Source: Desulfurivibrio alkaliphilus AHT 2 (GTDB taxonomy: Bacteria > Desulfobacterota > Desulfobulbia > Desulfobulbales > Desulfurivibrionaceae). Taken from it: a stretch of 64,000 bases of DNA. Made by a program: the position numbers and the translations under genes. The DNA lies in contig NC_014216.1 of assembly GCF_000092205.1 (NCBI RefSeq), positions 682,001 to 746,000 on the forward strand, written 5' to 3'. Each line of letters opens with the position of its first letter. Positions within the stretch are counted from its first letter, which is position 1. Positions 43,319-51,324 of the stretch are shown here, one piece after another. The notes under the pieces were generated by a model. The model was given only the letters and a program-made list of their open reading frames with translations, was not told the origin of the DNA and searched no databases.

Positions 43319-44423
43319 TGGGACTCGGCGGAGGCTTAGCGGGCGTTGTGCAGAATCTGCAATAAATCCTGGTGGCGGTAATTAAGACGCCAAAGGCGGG
43401 CCTGGGGCAGGGCATGGTCGACCAGGGCGGCCAGTTCATCCGGGCCGGGCTGCTTGGGTCCTGTTGCCCCTCCGCCGGGGTGGCGGGGAATAAACCCCGG
43501 CACCAGGCGGCGATTCGTTGCGGCTGGCGGGCGGCGATGAAACGCAGCCAGGCGGGCAGTATCACCGCCAGCAAGGCCCCGTGCGGCAGATCATAGCGCC
43601 CTCCCAGGGCGTGGGCCAGGGCATGGGCCGGCATGTTGACCCGCCCCCGGCCGGCGCTGTTGAGCCCGCTTAGGGCCAGGGCTGAAGCCCAGAGCAACTC
43701 CGCCCGGCTTTGGTAATCGGTGGGGTGCTGGCGCAGTTTTTCACAGCAGGCCATAATATTGCCGCCCAGAGCGGTGGCCAGCCGATCCTGCAGCGGCGCA
43801 GGGTCGGCGGTGCAGAAAATTTCCAGCAGGTGGCTGATGGTGTCCACGGCGCCGTACAAGGTTTGGCGCCAACCCACGCTGCCGGTCAACTCCGGGTCCA
43901 TCAGGGCCACCGCCGGCAGCAGGTGGCGGTTGCCCAGGCCGATCTTTTGCCCGTTGCCTTCGTTGGTCAGCACCATGCCGTGGTTGCATTCCGAACCGGA
44001 ACCGGCCACCGTCGGCACGCAGAGCAGCGGCAGGGCCTGGCGAATGCTTTTCTTGCCGCGGAAAAAAAGCCAGACATCATGGGCCACGCAGGCCCCCGCC
44101 GCCACCGCCTTGGCGCTGTCCATCACACTGCCCCCGCCCACCGCCACCACCGCCTGTACACCGTTTTGGCGGGCCAGGGCAATGCCGTCGCGGACCTGGT
44201 TCAGGGTGGGGTTGGGGCGAACCCCGCCGTACTCAACCCAACTTACTCCGGCGGTGGCCAGAGCCTGGGTGATTCGTCGATGCAAGCCGCTGGCGTGCAG
44301 GTGGTGCCGGCCGTACAGCAACAGCACTTTCTTGCCCAGGCCGGCGCATTCCGTTCCCAACCGAGCCAGGGCCGTGCGGCCAAAAAATATTTTGGTGTTA
44401 TGGTGAAAGACAAAGGGTTGCAT
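43278..44423 (-). CDS. Iron-containing alcohol dehydrogenase, apparent 3' frameshift
   Basis: Group III (Fe-dependent) dehydrogenase with an NAD-binding GGGSVMDSAKAVA stretch, the TVAGSGSE motif and metal ligands in GAVDTISHLLE, PAHALAHALGG and LPHGALL. As read, the frame ends in a non-homologous, proline-rich tail of about 60 residues at 43278. In the next frame a natural end (DELAALVDHALPQARLWRLNY, stop at 43336-43338) is visible. One extra G in the G4 run at 43467-43470 (C on the plus strand) would restore it to about 362 residues. This is a recent mutation or a sequencing error. It lies 5 bp after rsmA. Confidence 0.8.
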   Translation of the reverse strand: MQPFVFHHNTKIFFGRTALARLGTECAGLGKKVLLLYGRHHLHASGLHRRITQALATAGVSWVEYGGVRPNPTLNQVRDGIALARQNGVQAVVAVGGGSVMDSAKAVAAGACVAHDVWLFFRGKKSIRQALPLLCVPTVAGSGSECNHGMVLTNEGNGQKIGLGNRHLLPAVALMDPELTGSVGWRQTLYGAVDTISHLLEIFCTADPAPLQDRLATALGGNIMACCEKLRQHPTDYQSRAELLWASALALSGLNSAGRGRVNMPAHALAHALGGRYDLPHGALLAVILPAWLRFIAARQPQRIAAWCRGLFPATPAEGQQDPSSPARMNWPPWSTMPCPRPAFGVLITATRIYCRFCTTPAKPPPSPTIPRTLPPVPYSK

Positions 44424-44428
44424 GCCGG

Positions 44429-45292
44429 TTATGCGGGTTTTTGCAGCTGCTCGGACACCGCCTTGGTCAGGCGCAGAAAATCTTCGGTGTCCAAGTTTTC
44501 CGCCCGGAAGCGCGGGTCGATACCGGCTGCGGCCAGGGCTGCCGCCGTCTGGTTGCGATCCAGGCCCAGGCCGGCGCCGGCGCTGAGGCTGTTGAGCAGG
44601 GTTTTGCGGCGCTGCCTGAAAGCACTGTCCACCACCCGGCGCAACAGGGCAAAGTCGACCTCGGTCAGGGCGGCCGGTTGCTCATGGAAGTTGATGGCGA
44701 TCACCACCGAGTCCACTTTGGGCCGGGGATAAAAGTTGCCCGGCCCTACCTCCAGCAAGCGCTGAACGGTGGCGCAGGTGCCCAGCAGTACCGTGAGCAC
44801 CCCGTACTCCTTGCTGCCCGGCCTGGCCGTCAGGCGCTGGGCCACTTCTTTCTGGATCATCAGCACCGCCTGCCTGATGGCTCGGCGCTGTTCCACCAGT
44901 TTGAAGAGCAACGGATTGGTCACGGCGTAGGGCAGATTGGCCATGATCTTGAGGCGCGTTCCCACCTCCGCCGCCAAGGCCGCAAAGTCGGCGCGCAGCA
45001 GATCCTGGTGTCGCAACTCCACGTTGGCCGGCAGCCCCTGGTGCTCGCGGTGATACTTGATGATCCCGGCGTCGATCTCAAGACCGATGACCCTGGCGGC
45101 AGTGGCGGCCAGCGGCCTGGTCAGGGCCCCCAGGCCGACCCCCAGTTCGACCACGGTATCATCGGGGGTGATCCCGCCGGCGGTCACGATCCGTTCCGCC
45201 AGGACCGGTTGGATCAGAAAGTTCTGGCCCAGTTGTTTGCTGGGGGCCAACCCGCGCTCGGTTAACAGCTTTTTGATTTCGCTTTGGTTCAT
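44429..45292 (-). CDS. rsmA: 16S rRNA (adenine1518/1519-N6)-dimethyltransferase
   Basis: KsgA-type methyltransferase acting on helix 45 of 16S rRNA. 287 residues with the LGQNFLIQP start, the SAM motif VVELGVGLGALTRPL and the catalytic NLPYAVTNPL. The start overlaps the DUF2062 gene by 4 bases. Confidence 0.95.
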   Translation of the reverse strand: MNQSEIKKLLTERGLAPSKQLGQNFLIQPVLAERIVTAGGITPDDTVVELGVGLGALTRPLAATAARVIGLEIDAGIIKYHREHQGLPANVELRHQDLLRADFAALAAEVGTRLKIMANLPYAVTNPLLFKLVEQRRAIRQAVLMIQKEVAQRLTARPGSKEYGVLTVLLGTCATVQRLLEVGPGNFYPRPKVDSVVIAINFHEQPAALTEVDFALLRRVVDSAFRQRRKTLLNSLSAGAGLGLDRNQTAAALAAAGIDPRFRAENLDTEDFLRLTKAVSEQLQKPA

Positions 45293-45798
45293 GAAAGAAT
45301 GTGTTTTTCCCGCCGTTTACGGTTAATGGTAAGAAACAGCCGCAAGGAGAGCGGATAGGCAAGTAAAACCAGGGGAATGGCCAGAATCAGGCCGCCCAGG
45401 ATCAAAATGGCGATTGCTTCGTACCCCAAATGGCCGAAGGCCGCCAGCCGGTCGCCGAAGGTGGCGGAATTGCCGCCGGCAAACGCAAACTCCAGGGTTT
45501 CCTGCACCCGGCTCCAGCTAACTTCCACCGGGTAGATCAATTTGCCCACCTTCCAGGCCAGGTAGTACTGCGGCAGCAGGGTGAAGGGGTTGCTGATCAG
45601 CAGGCCGGCCAGAATGCCGGCAATACTGTTGCCCCGCAGCAACGGGGCCAGAATCAGGATGATCAGGGTCTGCAACGGTACGATGGGGATAATGCCCACC
45701 CCGACTCCCACCGCCACCCCCCGGGCCAGACTGTATGGGTCTCCTTTCAGGCGCAGCAGTTTCAGATAGTAATAACGGGCGGTGCGCTGTGGTTCCAT
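45289..45798 (-). CDS. DUF2062 membrane protein
   Basis: 169 residues with three to four hydrophobic helices. The family block DPYSLARGVAVGVGVGIIPIVPLQT and LLISNPFTLLPQYYLAWKVG mark DUF2062. The function is unknown; some members are fused to glycosyltransferases. It sits between tsaD and rsmA, coupled by a 4-base overlap. Confidence 0.87.
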   Translation of the reverse strand: MEPQRTARYYYLKLLRLKGDPYSLARGVAVGVGVGIIPIVPLQTLIILILAPLLRGNSIAGILAGLLISNPFTLLPQYYLAWKVGKLIYPVEVSWSRVQETLEFAFAGGNSATFGDRLAAFGHLGYEAIAILILGGLILAIPLVLLAYPLSLRLFLTINRKRREKHILS

Positions 45799-45803
45799 AT
45801 TAC

Positions 45804-46859
45804 TCAGGGGTAGGCCGGGGCGGCGCCGAAACGGGAGTAAACATCCATCGCCAGCAATCGACCGGCCCGGTGACGGTTAAAAAAGCCGGCCATGGCGATC
45901 ATGGCGGCGTTGTCGGTGCAGAAATCCGGTTCCGGCAGAAAGACCTCCATATCGCCCGCCCCGGCAGCAGCGGCGACCAGTTCTTGCCGCAGTCTGGGGT
46001 TGGCTGCCACCCCGCCGCTGAGCACCACCTGGCGGCAGGAAAAATGCCGGGCGGCGGCCAGGGTTTTGGCCACCAGAATTTCCACCACCGCCTCCTGGAA
46101 AGAGGCGCAGATATCGGCCTTGGCCTGTTCCGACCAGCTTGTGAGGCGATGCACTTGGTTGGCCACCGCCGTTTTCAGGCCGCTGAAACTGAAATCAAAG
46201 CTCTCACCCAGCCGGGCTCTTGGGAAGGCAAAGGCCTGCGGGTCGCCCTGAGCCGCCAATCGGCTGACCGCCGGGCCGCCGGGATACCCCAGGTGCAGCA
46301 GTTTGGCCACCTTGTCGAAGGCCTCTCCCGCGGCGTCATCCCGGGTTTGCCCCTGCAGGGTGAAGCGCGTAGGGCTTTCCACCACAAAAATACTGGAGTG
46401 CCCCCCGGATACCGTCAGGGCCAGGTAGGGAAAAGAGGGGCGGGGGCGGGATAGAAAGGCCGAGGCCAGGTGGCCGGCGATGTGGTCAACCCCTACACAG
46501 GGGATGCCGCTAACCAGGGACAGGGCCTTGGCGAAGTTGAGCCCCACCAGCAGGGAACCGACCAGGCCCGGCCCCTGGGTGACGGCCAGCAGGTCGATCC
46601 GCTCAAGTTCCACGCCGGCCCGGGCCAGGGCGGTGGCGGCCACCGGATGAATATTTTCCAGGTGGCGGCGGGAGGCCAATTCCGGCACCACCCCGCCGTA
46701 GGGGTTATGAACTTCGGTTTGCGACTGCACCAGGTTGGCCAGGATGCTGACCTCGGGGCACGGTTCTTCGCCCTCGGCGACACTCTCGGCGGGGTATTCC
46801 AGGCGCAGAACCGCTGCCGCGGTGTCGTCGCAGGATGTTTCCAGGCCCAGGATCAGCAT
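45804..46859 (-). CDS. tsaD: tRNA N6-threonylcarbamoyladenosine transferase TsaD
   Basis: Transfers the threonylcarbamoyl group to A37 of ANN-decoding tRNAs. 351 residues from the ATG at 46857-46859 (MLILGLETSCDDTAAAV). The metal-binding RRHLENIHPV, the VSGGHSS and LSGGVAANPRLR motifs, and the C-terminal DNAAMIAMAG are present. The frame extends 14 codons upstream into pheA, but that is not used by the family. Confidence 0.96.
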   Translation of the reverse strand: MLILGLETSCDDTAAAVLRLEYPAESVAEGEEPCPEVSILANLVQSQTEVHNPYGGVVPELASRRHLENIHPVAATALARAGVELERIDLLAVTQGPGLVGSLLVGLNFAKALSLVSGIPCVGVDHIAGHLASAFLSRPRPSFPYLALTVSGGHSSIFVVESPTRFTLQGQTRDDAAGEAFDKVAKLLHLGYPGGPAVSRLAAQGDPQAFAFPRARLGESFDFSFSGLKTAVANQVHRLTSWSEQAKADICASFQEAVVEILVAKTLAAARHFSCRQVVLSGGVAANPRLRQELVAAAAGAGDMEVFLPEPDFCTDNAAMIAMAGFFNRHRAGRLLAMDVYSRFGAAPAYP

Positions 46860-46867
46860 GGCAACGG

Positions 46868-47983
46868 CTATTCCCGGGAGCGGGGGTAAGAGCCCAGCCA
46901 TTGGTAGTGGCTGCAGAACTGGCGCAACTGCTCACACCCCTCGCGGACCTGGGGATCGTCCAGATGCCCCAGCATATCGATGAAAAACAGGTAGCGCCCG
47001 GGCTCGTCCTTAAAGGGCCGTGATTCAATCCGGGTCAGGTTGATATTGTGGTCGGCCAGGGTGCTGAGGGCCTCGTGCAGGGCGCCGGGACGGTCCAGCA
47101 GAGCCACCAGCAGCGAAGTTTTGTCATCACCGCTGGCCCTGGGGGGCTGGCTGCCGATCAGCAGAAAGCGGGTGGTGTTGCCCCGGTAATCTTCGATACC
47201 TTTTACCGCCACTTGCAACTGGTAGGTCTTTACCGCTAAAGAACTGGCGATGGCCCCCACCTGGGGGTCCGCCGCCGCCATGGCCGCCGCCGCCCCGGTA
47301 CTGCTGGCGTTGTGGCGGGGAATGTCCGGCAGGTTGCGTTGCAGCCACTGGCGGCACTGGGCCAGGGGCTGGGGGTGGGATACCACCAGCTTGACATCCT
47401 CCAGGCGGCCGCTTTGGTTGATCAGGTTGTGACTGATGGCCAGGTTCAACTCCCCGCAGATTTTGACCTGCGAGCGGGTGAAGGCATCCAGGGTGGAGGT
47501 TACCGCCCCTTCGATGGAGTTTTCCACCGGCACCACCCCGTATTCAACTCGCCCCCTTTCCACCTCGATGAAGGTGTCTTCAATGGTTTCCATGGGGCGG
47601 AAACTGGCGGAACTGCCGAACATGACAATGCCGGCCAGGTGGGAGAAGGTGGCTTCCGGTCCTAAGTAAGCGATTTCGATAGGTTTTTGGGAAAGTCGGC
47701 AGGCGGCGATGATTTCATACAAAACCGCTTTAAGGGCCGGTTCCGGAAACTCACCGGCATTGGCCCGCAGCAGGCGCCTGACCACCTCCCGCTCCCGTTT
47801 CGGGTCCCACTTGTCGCGATTGTGGTCTTTCTTGATTTTGCCGACTTGCTGCGCCAGCTGAATCCGCCGCCGCAGCAAGGAAAGTAATTGATCGTCGATC
47901 TCATCGATTTGTTGGCGAATGGAACCTAAGGCCTCTTCCTGGCCATGGCCGGGATGCTCTTTTTTTGGCGGCATTTTTATCAC
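46868..47983 (-). CDS. pheA: Bifunctional chorismate mutase / prephenate dehydratase
   Basis: Two steps to phenylpyruvate. 371 residues: an AroQ-type mutase helix bundle (about 18-100), a dehydratase with AYLGPEATFSHLA and NSIEGAVTSTLD, and a regulatory ACT domain (about 285-365, with the ESRPFKDEPGRYLFF stretch) that senses phenylalanine. It ends 8 bp before tsaD. Confidence 0.95.
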   Translation of the reverse strand: MIKMPPKKEHPGHGQEEALGSIRQQIDEIDDQLLSLLRRRIQLAQQVGKIKKDHNRDKWDPKREREVVRRLLRANAGEFPEPALKAVLYEIIAACRLSQKPIEIAYLGPEATFSHLAGIVMFGSSASFRPMETIEDTFIEVERGRVEYGVVPVENSIEGAVTSTLDAFTRSQVKICGELNLAISHNLINQSGRLEDVKLVVSHPQPLAQCRQWLQRNLPDIPRHNASSTGAAAAMAAADPQVGAIASSLAVKTYQLQVAVKGIEDYRGNTTRFLLIGSQPPRASGDDKTSLLVALLDRPGALHEALSTLADHNINLTRIESRPFKDEPGRYLFFIDMLGHLDDPQVREGCEQLRQFCSHYQWLGSYPRSRE

Positions 47984-48018
47984 TGGTTTTCGGGTTAAGA
48001 TAGGCTGCTTAACGTTTA

Positions 48019-48060
48019 CGGGCCATTATATAAGCAGTTATTGGCCTTGGTGAACGGTAT
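48019..48060 (+). repeat. Degenerate linker-like element
   Basis: GGGCCATTATATAAGCAG then TTGGTGAACGGTAT resembles the 43-bp linker but has diverged in the middle. It lies upstream of pheA and has no palindrome next to it. Confidence 0.4.
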
Positions 48061-48171
48061 CTCTCCGGCAGGCTGCCGATATCATCGGAAGATACCGATA
48101 AATTTGTGCATATTAAAGTAAAATTAACGGGCTGAAAAGAGTTTTCCGGCCACAATCGGGCCGGGTCTTGG

Positions 48172-48200
48172 TTGACAGTACCGAGGAAACTCGGTAAGAA
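48172..48200 (+). promoter_or_regulatory. Promoter of the CBS-ACT/larE operon with spacer dyad
   Basis: TTGACA (48172-48177), a 17-base spacer and TAAGAA (48195-48200). The spacer is largely filled by the perfect dyad TACCGAG-GAAA-CTCGGTA (48179-48196), a likely operator or a hairpin. Confidence 0.5.
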
Positions 48201-48266
48201 CGGTTAAGTGTTGAAGATGCCAAGATTTGCTTGCAATTATAAATAATACATCGTGGACGGATTTTA

Positions 48267-48875
48267 ATGAAAGTTAAACACTGTATGCAGGGGGCACGCA
48301 AAGAGTTGGTGACCATCGGTCGTGATGCTCTGCTCCAGGAAGCCGGCACCCTGATGAAAAAACACGGCATTCGCCACCTGCCGGTGATGGAAGATGGCCA
48401 GATGGTGGGCTTTATCACCGAAAGTGATATCCGCCACTACGCTTTTCCCTCCATGGAGCGGGATATTTTCGTCCACGAGGTGATGGTCCGTAATATCATC
48501 ACCATTAATATCAACGCCACCATCGAAAAGGCCGCCCGTCTGATTCATGATTATAAGATCGGCGGCTTGCCGGTGCTGGACAAAAAAAAGCTGGTGGGGA
48601 TCATCACCGCCACCGACCTGTTGTCCGCCCTGATTTCGGTTATGGGGCTGCTCCAGGCTTCAACCCGCATCGACGTACTGGTCGCCAAGAAGGGTGGGGT
48701 GGAGGACGTAACCCGGATCATCAAGGAACATGGCGGCGAGATCATCAGTGTTTCTTCCGAGCAGCACTCTTCCCGCAAAAAACTGTACGGATTTCGCTTG
48801 GAGAAGTGCGACTTTGACGAGGTCATCGAAGCCCTGGAGGAAGGGGGGCATAAAGTGGTGGCGGTGGTTGACTGA
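48267..48875 (+). CDS. CBS-pair protein with C-terminal ACT-like domain (AcuB-like)
   Basis: 202 residues: two CBS motifs (about 1-60, with MKKHGIRHLPVMEDGQMVGFIT, and 70-125, with YKIGGLPVLDKKKLVGIIT) that likely bind adenine nucleotides. A C-terminal ACT-like part (about 135-202) resembles AcuB of Firmicutes. It overlaps larE by one base (ATGA), so the two are translationally coupled. It may act as a cytosolic sensor for the operon; that is inference. Confidence 0.85.
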   Translation: MKVKHCMQGARKELVTIGRDALLQEAGTLMKKHGIRHLPVMEDGQMVGFITESDIRHYAFPSMERDIFVHEVMVRNIITININATIEKAARLIHDYKIGGLPVLDKKKLVGIITATDLLSALISVMGLLQASTRIDVLVAKKGGVEDVTRIIKEHGGEIISVSSEQHSSRKKLYGFRLEKCDFDEVIEALEEGGHKVVAVVD

Positions 48876-49675
48876 TGCCGGATCTGCCTGCCGCCAGTCC
48901 CGGGTTTGCCCGGCTTTGTGACCGTTTGGCTGATTTTTCCGGGGTGGCGGTGGCTTTTTCCGGCGGGGTGGACAGTTCGCTGCTGCTGGCCGCCGCACTG
49001 GCGGTACATGGCGAGCAAACCCTGGTGCTGCACGCCTGTTCTCCCATTCAGGCCCCCGGTGAACACCAGAAAGCGCTGGAGATGGCAGCCGCCTTGGGGT
49101 GCCGGCCCACGGTGGTGAATATTGATCCCTACAGCTGGCCGGAGTTTGTGGCCAACCCAGCTGATCGTTGCTATCGCTGCAAAATCAGGCTGTACAGCAT
49201 TTTTCAGGCCTGTGTCCGCCGGCACGGCCGGTCGGTGTTGCTGGACGGCACCAATGGTGATGACGTAAAAAGTGACGATCGCCCCGGCTTGCGGGCCTTA
49301 CAGGAGCTTCAGGTGGGCACCCCCCTGGCCGATCTCGGTTTCAGTAAAAATGAGGTGCGGCGGCTGGCCAAAGAGAGATCCCTGGCCAATTGGAACAAGC
49401 CATCCGCCTCCTGCCTGGCCACCCGGATCATGGCCGGGCAAAGCATAACCCCGGAGCGGCTCGCTGTGGTAGCTGAAGGGGAAAAAATGCTGGCCGGTTT
49501 CGGCTTTACCGGCAGCCGCTTCCGTCACTATGGCCGCAAATGTCTTTTGGAAGTCGCGCCTGATGACTATAAGCTTCTGGAAAATCGAGATTTTATGGCA
49601 TCCATCGAGTCCCGTTGCCGGGAGTTGGGATTTACCGTCGTTGAGCGGGGAACGCGCCCCCAGACTGGAATTTAA
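48875..49675 (+). CDS. larE: ATP-dependent sacrificial sulfur transferase, LarE family
   Basis: 266 residues of the PP-loop superfamily: the P-loop VAFSGGVDSSLLLAAAL, the DRCYRCK segment and PSASCLATRI with the sacrificial or Fe-S cysteine. LarE adds sulfur to the nickel-pincer cofactor precursor used by lactate racemase and other LarA-like enzymes. No larA, larB or larC is visible here. The DRCYRCK cysteine pair suggests the Fe-S subtype in place of the single sacrificial Cys; this is inferred from motif spacing. Confidence 0.88.
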   Translation: MPDLPAASPGFARLCDRLADFSGVAVAFSGGVDSSLLLAAALAVHGEQTLVLHACSPIQAPGEHQKALEMAAALGCRPTVVNIDPYSWPEFVANPADRCYRCKIRLYSIFQACVRRHGRSVLLDGTNGDDVKSDDRPGLRALQELQVGTPLADLGFSKNEVRRLAKERSLANWNKPSASCLATRIMAGQSITPERLAVVAEGEKMLAGFGFTGSRFRHYGRKCLLEVAPDDYKLLENRDFMASIESRCRELGFTVVERGTRPQTGI

Positions 49676-49718
49676 ACCGTAAACAGGGCTTTTTTGTTTG
49701 ACACGGGGCTTTTTTTTA

Positions 49719-49747
49719 TTGACAATCACATGACCTGCTATTAAAGC
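49719..49747 (+). promoter_or_regulatory. Putative HU promoter
   Basis: TTGACA at 49719-49724, a 17-base spacer and a weak TAAAGC -10. The start codon is at 49815. Confidence 0.4.
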
Positions 49748-49814
49748 CTTGTTGTGCCTGCGGATACGAGTTGGCAGGGGAAAAAACCAAATTTAGAAGC
49801 ACTAGGAGGAAGGA

Positions 49815-50087
49815 ATGAACAAAAGTGAACTGGTGGAACAGATGGCAAAGGCTGGTGGCATCAGTAAGGCTACCGCGGAAAAAGCTCTGGCCGGTGCCCT
49901 GGATGGCATCACCAAGGCCCTGAAAAAAGGGGACAAGGTCACCCTGGTCGGCTTCGGTACCTTTTCCGTGACCAAGCGGGCTGCTCGCCAAGGCCGCAAT
50001 CCCCAGACCGGCAAACCGATCACCATCAAGGCCCGTAAAGTTGCCCGCTTCAAGGCCGGCAGCAAGCTTTCCGATGCCGTGAAGTAG
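49815..50087 (+). CDS. HU family DNA-binding protein
   Basis: 90 residues, the standard length for HU. The N-terminal helix pair (MNKSELVEQMAKAGGISKATAEKA) and the DNA-binding arm with GRNPQTGKPITI are typical. HU or IHF-like cannot be separated from sequence alone, but single-gene HU is likeliest. Strong ribosome site GGAGGA and a clear terminator. Confidence 0.93.
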   Translation: MNKSELVEQMAKAGGISKATAEKALAGALDGITKALKKGDKVTLVGFGTFSVTKRAARQGRNPQTGKPITIKARKVARFKAGSKLSDAVK

Positions 50088-50121
50088 TTGTAAAGTTTGC
50101 CAGGTTCCTTCTGAGCCTGTC

Positions 50122-50163
50122 CGGCCGGTACCCAGCTGCCAAGGGTGCCGGCCTTCTTTTTCT
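50122..50163 (+). terminator. Terminator after HU
   Basis: GGCCGGTACCC (50123-50133) pairs with GGGTGCCGGCC (50143-50153), then TTCTTTTTC. Confidence 0.75.
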
Positions 50164-50307
50164 GCGCCGCCAGTCACGGTGGCGGCTTTGTCGGCCACTG
50201 CCCATTTTTTGCTTGCATAATCATGGGAAGTTGAGCATTATGGGCGCCGCCGTTGCTTTTTTTGTTTTTAGAGTTACGGGATCGGCGGTAAAAGCAATCA
50301 TTGATGT

Positions 50308-50384
50308 CGGGACGTGGCTCAGCCTGGTAGAGCACATGCTTCGGGAGCATGGGGTCGGAGGTTCAAATCCTCTCGTCCCGACCA
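50308..50384 (+). tRNA. tRNA-Pro (anticodon CGG)
   Basis: Acceptor CGGGACG/CGTCCCG, D arm GCTC...GAGC, anticodon stem CATGC/GCATG with loop TTCGGGA (anticodon CGG), T arm GGAGG-TTCAAAT-CCTCT, discriminator A and an encoded CCA (50382-50384). Confidence 0.95.
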
Positions 50385-50592
50385 GTATTTTTTGATCTGT
50401 GATCTGTTGCAAATTGCCGGCCGGCAAGTAAATAATCGTCAAGCCGGTACATAGTCAGAATTTTTGGTGGTCAGGTATTTTTATAAGTAAACTCCATATC
50501 GTTAAGTGTTAAGGTGTTAACCAGGCCTCAAGGTCCTGGTTTTTTTGTTTGTAGAGTTATGTTTAGCGGAAAGAAAAGCCACAACGGGGGAA
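50385..50592 (+). other. Region between tRNA-Pro and the FKBP gene
   Basis: 208 bp with no gene. A terminator-like hairpin AACCAGG/CCTGGTT with an eight-T run (50519-50547) ends the tRNA transcript or lies in the leader of the FKBP gene. Confidence 0.5.
50519..50547 (+). terminator. Terminator-like hairpin upstream of the FKBP gene
   Basis: AACCAGG (50519-50525) pairs with CCTGGTT (50535-50541), with a run of T from 50540 to 50547. Confidence 0.6.
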
Positions 50593-51312
50593 ATGATGAT
50601 GCGCAAAACGTTTGCCAGCTTAGTGCTGCTTGCCGGTCTGGTCCTGGCTTTGGGGCTATATGGTTGCAATAATCGTGACGACCAGCGGCCCGCCCTGGAA
50701 ACCGTCAATGATCGGGTGAGCTACAGTATCGGTTTGAATATCGGTGAGGATTTTGTGGCCCAGGAACTGGATATCGATCCCGATCTGCTGGCCCTGGGGA
50801 TCAAGCATGCCCTGGCGGGCCATGAGCCTTTGCTCAGCGAACAGCAGATGCACGAGGCGATCACGGCCTTCCAGGAAGACATGCTGGGCCGGCAGGAGGC
50901 CAAATTCAGCGCCCAGCAAGAGGAGAACCTTCGACTGGGCCGGCAGTTCCTGGCGGAAAACGCCGACCGCGAGGATGTAATGGTCACCGACAGCGGCCTG
51001 CAGTACCGGGTGTTTGTTGAGGGTGAAGGGGCCAGCCCCGGGGTTGATGATGTGGTGTCGGTTCACTACGAAGGGCGCCTGGTGGACGGTACGGTCTTCG
51101 ACAGCTCTCTGGAGCGGGGGGAGCCTGCGGTTTTCCCGGTTGCCGGCGTGATTCCCGGCTGGACCGAAGCCCTGCAGCTGATGCAGGAGGGCGACAAGTG
51201 GGAAATTGCCTTGCCGGCCGACCTGGCTTATGGCGAGCAAGGGGTGCCGCCGGTGATCGGTCCCAACGCAGTGCTGGTGTTCGAGGTTGAACTGCTGGAA
51301 GTAAACCCGTAA
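50593..51312 (+). CDS. FKBP-type peptidyl-prolyl isomerase lipoprotein
   Basis: About 239 residues. The signal peptide ends in a lipobox YGC, so it is anchored in a membrane. An N-terminal dimerisation helix region (about 40-130, FKBP_N) is followed by an FKBP domain (about 145-238) with SVHYEGRLVDGTVFDSS, VIPGWTEALQLM and LAYGEQGVPPVIGPNAVLVFEVEL. It resembles Mip/FkpA. Three consecutive ATG codons begin at 50593 behind GGGGG; any could be the start. Confidence 0.9.
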   Translation: MMMRKTFASLVLLAGLVLALGLYGCNNRDDQRPALETVNDRVSYSIGLNIGEDFVAQELDIDPDLLALGIKHALAGHEPLLSEQQMHEAITAFQEDMLGRQEAKFSAQQEENLRLGRQFLAENADREDVMVTDSGLQYRVFVEGEGASPGVDDVVSVHYEGRLVDGTVFDSSLERGEPAVFPVAGVIPGWTEALQLMQEGDKWEIALPADLAYGEQGVPPVIGPNAVLVFEVELLEVNP

Positions 51313-51324
51313 ACGTTTAAAAAA

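Noticed and set aside
50213-50395. 60-codon plus-strand frame across tRNA-Pro
   Set aside because: It reads through the tRNA gene and has no ribosome site.
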